DNA of 64,000 nt from contig CBDDCL010000015.1 of NCBI GenBank assembly GCA_965226245.1, positions 3,968,001 through 4,032,000 of the forward strand. The letters run 5' to 3'. Source of the DNA: CBDCYS01 sp965226245. Its GTDB lineage: Bacteria > Acidobacteriota > Terriglobia > Bryobacterales > UBA6623. This document shows positions 61,821 to 64,000 of this stretch, in pieces (position 1 is the first letter of the stretch; each line of letters starts with the position of its first letter). Below the pieces are notes generated by a model. The model did no database searches, was not told the origin of the DNA, and worked only from the letters and a program-made list of their open reading frames with translations. The position numbers and the translations under genes are program-made.

Positions 61821-64000
61821 CTATGGCCACGCCACCCCCTGCGGTGTGTGCATGAGGATGGTGCTTGCAACCTCATCGGCGTCATTCAGGGCAGCCGTTT
61901 GCGTCCAATACCGTTGGCCGATTGGCTTCACAATATACAGAGAATCCCCGTCAAACACTTTCGCTCCGCGGATCAGCTCGAAAGTGTTCAGCCTCTGTGA
62001 CGCAAGATTACGCAGGCGGTCTAGCGCAGACAACAGATCGCCCAAGTCCTTCGGTGGCGTTGGAGCGCTTCCACCGATACGAACCTTTTGCAAGACCGCG
62101 ACGCCGATCCCGAGTTCGGCGGAGGCGTCTGCATGACCTCGGACGATGAATGGTCCGCTCTTCGCCCAGCCGTTGAGGGTCTCGCACAGTCGGCTCACAT
62201 AGTCGTCACGCTGCCCTTCCTTGCTTGGGTCAATCGTCGGCACGACCCGCCTCTTTCTTGTCGGTCGGACGCTCGGGATGATGACGCGCACCGTGTCGTT
62301 GACGACAGCCTTCTCTGACGGAAGGATGTCGAAATACTCGTTGATCAGGGTTTCAATTGAGTCGCTGGCGACCCGCACAAGATCCTCACGGTCGACCAAG
62401 GCTTCCGTCGCATTTACCGCCGCGGATGTCACGATTCTGGCGACCTCTCTGACGATTTCCCAAGCACGTTTGGGTGTGGGACTCACGTCCGGCATGGGGA
62501 AGGGCAGCCGTCTCAGTTCTTCCACGTGAACTTCTTGTCGGCTCACCCCCCAATTAGAGGAGGTTTGAAACAGGAAGTACCTAGCCAGAGCCGAACGCAG
62601 ATAAGCAGCAAGAAAAATCAGGAGAGCACGATCGTTTTTCGGTCCGGTAATTCCACGGAGAGCATGCCGGAACGAGACGTCGAAATCGGCGAAAGCAATA
62701 CTCGTGAACCCCTTGGCCACAAGAACGTGTGGGGTTCGGAAGACGTCCGTGCCTTTGTTTGAACCGCTTCTGACGATTACCTCGGGCGCAGGGAGCTCGG
62801 CACAGTCGCCAGGGAGGACAAACAAGTCGAGGTTCGACGAGGTCGCCTTGATAAAGTGCTTCGATGGGAGGTCAATCGTCTCTGCCTTTGCGGGATCGTC
62901 GTTCTCGCCGAGCGGTTGAAACCCCTCGGCCATTAGCCAAGGTTTATCCGGAGCCTTCTCCCTCGCCCCCCTGACTCGATCCCGTAAGCGGGGGTAAAGC
63001 GACAGCCGGTCGATCAACCGCCAATCTCTCGGCGTGGCCCAATACCTTCGCTTCCAGATTTGTGGAGCATCTGGCCCCTCCAGATCCTGGAGCACCTGCC
63101 CGACACTCACGGTGCAGCGATCCTCTGGCATGATGGCGATGACTTCAGTCCGCCTAACGAGCCAATCGGCCTTTGGCGCCCAGTATTGGACCGCATGCTG
63201 ATGGTTCACCGGTGGCTTCTTCTGGTAATCGATCACGAGGGCCGGATGGCGGGCCTCCTGGAACAGAAAATTTTGGTAGTCCGCGAGGTTGAGCACGTGG
63301 TCTACCGCTTGGCGCTGGAAGAAGGTTCGCTGGAACTCCAGAGCCGTGGTGCTGTGATTGAACAATGTGCCGTGCGGCAGCACGAGGCAGATTCTGCCAG
63401 TTTCAACAGCGTGGTGCGTCGCTTTCCAGACGAACGCCGCAGCGATCTGCTTGTTGGGGACAGGGTACCGATGATCGGGATTAGCACACCACTTTGCCGC
63501 TGGTGTGCCATCCAGTGCCGTGCTGCCCCACGGTGGATTACCAATAACGAGATCGGCATCAACAGGATATTCGGCGCCTTCCGAGAAGAAATCCCCGCAC
63601 CAAATGTTCCCCTCGATATCCCCGCGCCCACCGCTCTCAGGGAAGTGAACAAGCCTCGGTAACTTGTGGCCCTTCTGCTGCAATTCCTGGATGTCCCTTG
63701 GAGAAAGTTGATCCAGGTAGGCCAGGTAAAGGCTGAATGCAGAGATCCGGCACGCTGTGGGATTGATGTCCACGCCGCAAATACTGCCGCAGAGAATCCT
63801 CCTCAACTCCCTTGCACGACGGTCATTTCCAGCCTTTGGGTTAGCCCGCTTCCACTCTTCAGCGATGCGGTTGAACAGACCCACCAGGAAGATGCCAGAA
63901 CCGCAGGCAGGGTCAAGATAACGACGCCCAAGCAGGGAGGATGTCGTAGCAAGCGCTATATCGAGAACGATCTCGGCAAGGAAACGCGGCGTGTAGAACA
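61821..64000 (-). CDS. N6-adenine DNA methyltransferase (5' end beyond window)
   Basis: At least 726 codons, open to the window edge; GTG 63884 is internal, because FYTPRFLAEIVL and the SAM motif DPACGSGIFLVGL are encoded upstream of it. Other motifs are CGVDINPTACRISAFSLYLA, GNIWCGDFF and the catalytic VIGNPPWGS (NPPW), then a target-recognition region and a C-terminal half with the ELRRLPFPMPD block typical of Eco57I/HsdM-like enzymes. It differs clearly from the broken methylase at the left end of the window. It overlaps the small nuclease-like gene by 10 nt. Methylation by it should protect the host from that partner; recognition sequence unknown. No IS lies inside the visible part. Confidence 0.88.
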   Translation of the reverse strand, partial: FYTPRFLAEIVLDIALATTSSLLGRRYLDPACGSGIFLVGLFNRIAEEWKRANPKAGNDRRARELRRILCGSICGVDINPTACRISAFSLYLAYLDQLSPRDIQELQQKGHKLPRLVHFPESGGRGDIEGNIWCGDFFSEGAEYPVDADLVIGNPPWGSTALDGTPAAKWCANPDHRYPVPNKQIAAAFVWKATHHAVETGRICLVLPHGTLFNHSTTALEFQRTFFQRQAVDHVLNLADYQNFLFQEARHPALVIDYQKKPPVNHQHAVQYWAPKADWLVRRTEVIAIMPEDRCTVSVGQVLQDLEGPDAPQIWKRRYWATPRDWRLIDRLSLYPRLRDRVRGAREKAPDKPWLMAEGFQPLGENDDPAKAETIDLPSKHFIKATSSNLDLFVLPGDCAELPAPEVIVRSGSNKGTDVFRTPHVLVAKGFTSIAFADFDVSFRHALRGITGPKNDRALLIFLAAYLRSALARYFLFQTSSNWGVSRQEVHVEELRRLPFPMPDVSPTPKRAWEIVREVARIVTSAAVNATEALVDREDLVRVASDSIETLINEYFDILPSEKAVVNDTVRVIIPSVRPTRKRRVVPTIDPSKEGQRDDYVSRLCETLNGWAKSGPFIVRGHADASAELGIGVAVLQKVRIGGSAPTPPKDLGDLLSALDRLRNLASQRLNTFELIRGAKVFDGDSLYIVKPIGQRYWTQTAALNDADEVASTILMHTPQGVAWP

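Larger units (their letters stand above)
60159..61830 (-). pseudogene. Small PD-(D/E)XK-like nuclease partner of a methylase, split by IS copy M
   Basis: Removing the IS and one tgaagaca duplication joins DFGRMDIVF to IPLIPREDIYFCLESKRLNV in frame, giving about 208 residues from a GTG at 61830. The segment has the restriction-nuclease pattern: an acidic helix start (EGEDNITIALCRALQQ), a strand ending in Asp (D84), then E101-x-K103 in CLESKR. The GTG overlaps the last codons of the upstream methylase gene, so the pair is coupled as in a restriction-modification operon. The IS falls between the Asp and the ExK, disabling the active site. The nuclease assignment rests on motif pattern only. Confidence 0.65.

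Noticed and set aside
1..64000. CRISPR array
   Set aside because: No regularly spaced short direct repeats with unique spacers were seen; the repeats present are palindromes, dispersed units or IS copies.

Overview
The window looks like a chromosomal piece of a GC-rich soil-type bacterium, most likely an Acidobacteriota member of the Bryobacterales/Solibacter kind. That placement is an inference from gene content (PhyH dioxygenase, VCBS/FG-GAP protein, sulfatase and TIM-barrel isomerase next to leuB, priA and an EF-G2 paralogue) and from the many palindromic intergenic repeats. No rRNA or complete tRNA is present to confirm it.

Layout. (1) 1-15.9 kb, minus strand: a two-gene DNA-processing cassette. 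It holds an Eco57I-type adenine methylase (about 1,500 codons when rejoined) overlapping a PLD-SNF2 helicase by ATGA. The methylase is cut by six insertions of one IS1595-family element and one IS630-family element, and carries an independent frameshifting deletion. (2) 16.1-25.05 kb: an integrated element with a serine recombinase, an unknown winged-helix-like protein, and a replication module of overlapping genes (XRE regulator, 45-aa ORF, DUF1376 protein, DnaB helicase), then a 70-aa ORF and a tyrosine integrase. It ends at the 3' half of a tRNA-His. The XRE gene and dnaB are each split by the same IS. (3) 25.2-29.3 kb: an iron-uptake operon with a DtxR-type regulator behind a DtxR/IdeR-like operator, a membrane-anchored DtxR-FeoA fusion, and FeoB split into GTPase and permease genes. 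(4) 29.3-32.3 kb: a repeat-rich patch with nested inverted repeats around a HicBA toxin-antitoxin pair, a broken sulfatase and an IS110 remnant. (5) 32.3-54.7 kb: mostly intact housekeeping and metabolic genes (PhyH, fxsA, prlC, leuB, LmbE-type deacetylase, EF-G2, priA, VCBS protein, TIM-barrel isomerase, HutI-like protein, PP2C phosphatase, ygfZ, MBL hydrolase, isochorismatase-like hydrolase). (6) 54.7-60.1 kb: gene-poor, repeat-rich DNA with three more IS copies. (7) 60.2-64 kb, minus strand: a second restriction-modification pair, an N6-adenine methylase running off the window and a small PD-(D/E)XK-like protein split by another IS copy.

The dominant feature is a very recent IS1595-family burst. 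There are thirteen recognisable copies (about 21% of the window). Twelve encode identical transposases, and flanking 8-bp duplications are visible at the copies (a few have one or two extra bases). At nearly every gene I could rejoin, removing the IS and one duplication restores the reading frame exactly. One further site (13.09-13.52 kb) is an interleaved mixture of IS and IS-free host sequence, as expected if the sampled population still contains both alleles. Insertions cluster in the restriction-modification genes, the integrated element and repeats, and are absent from the 23-52.9 kb core.
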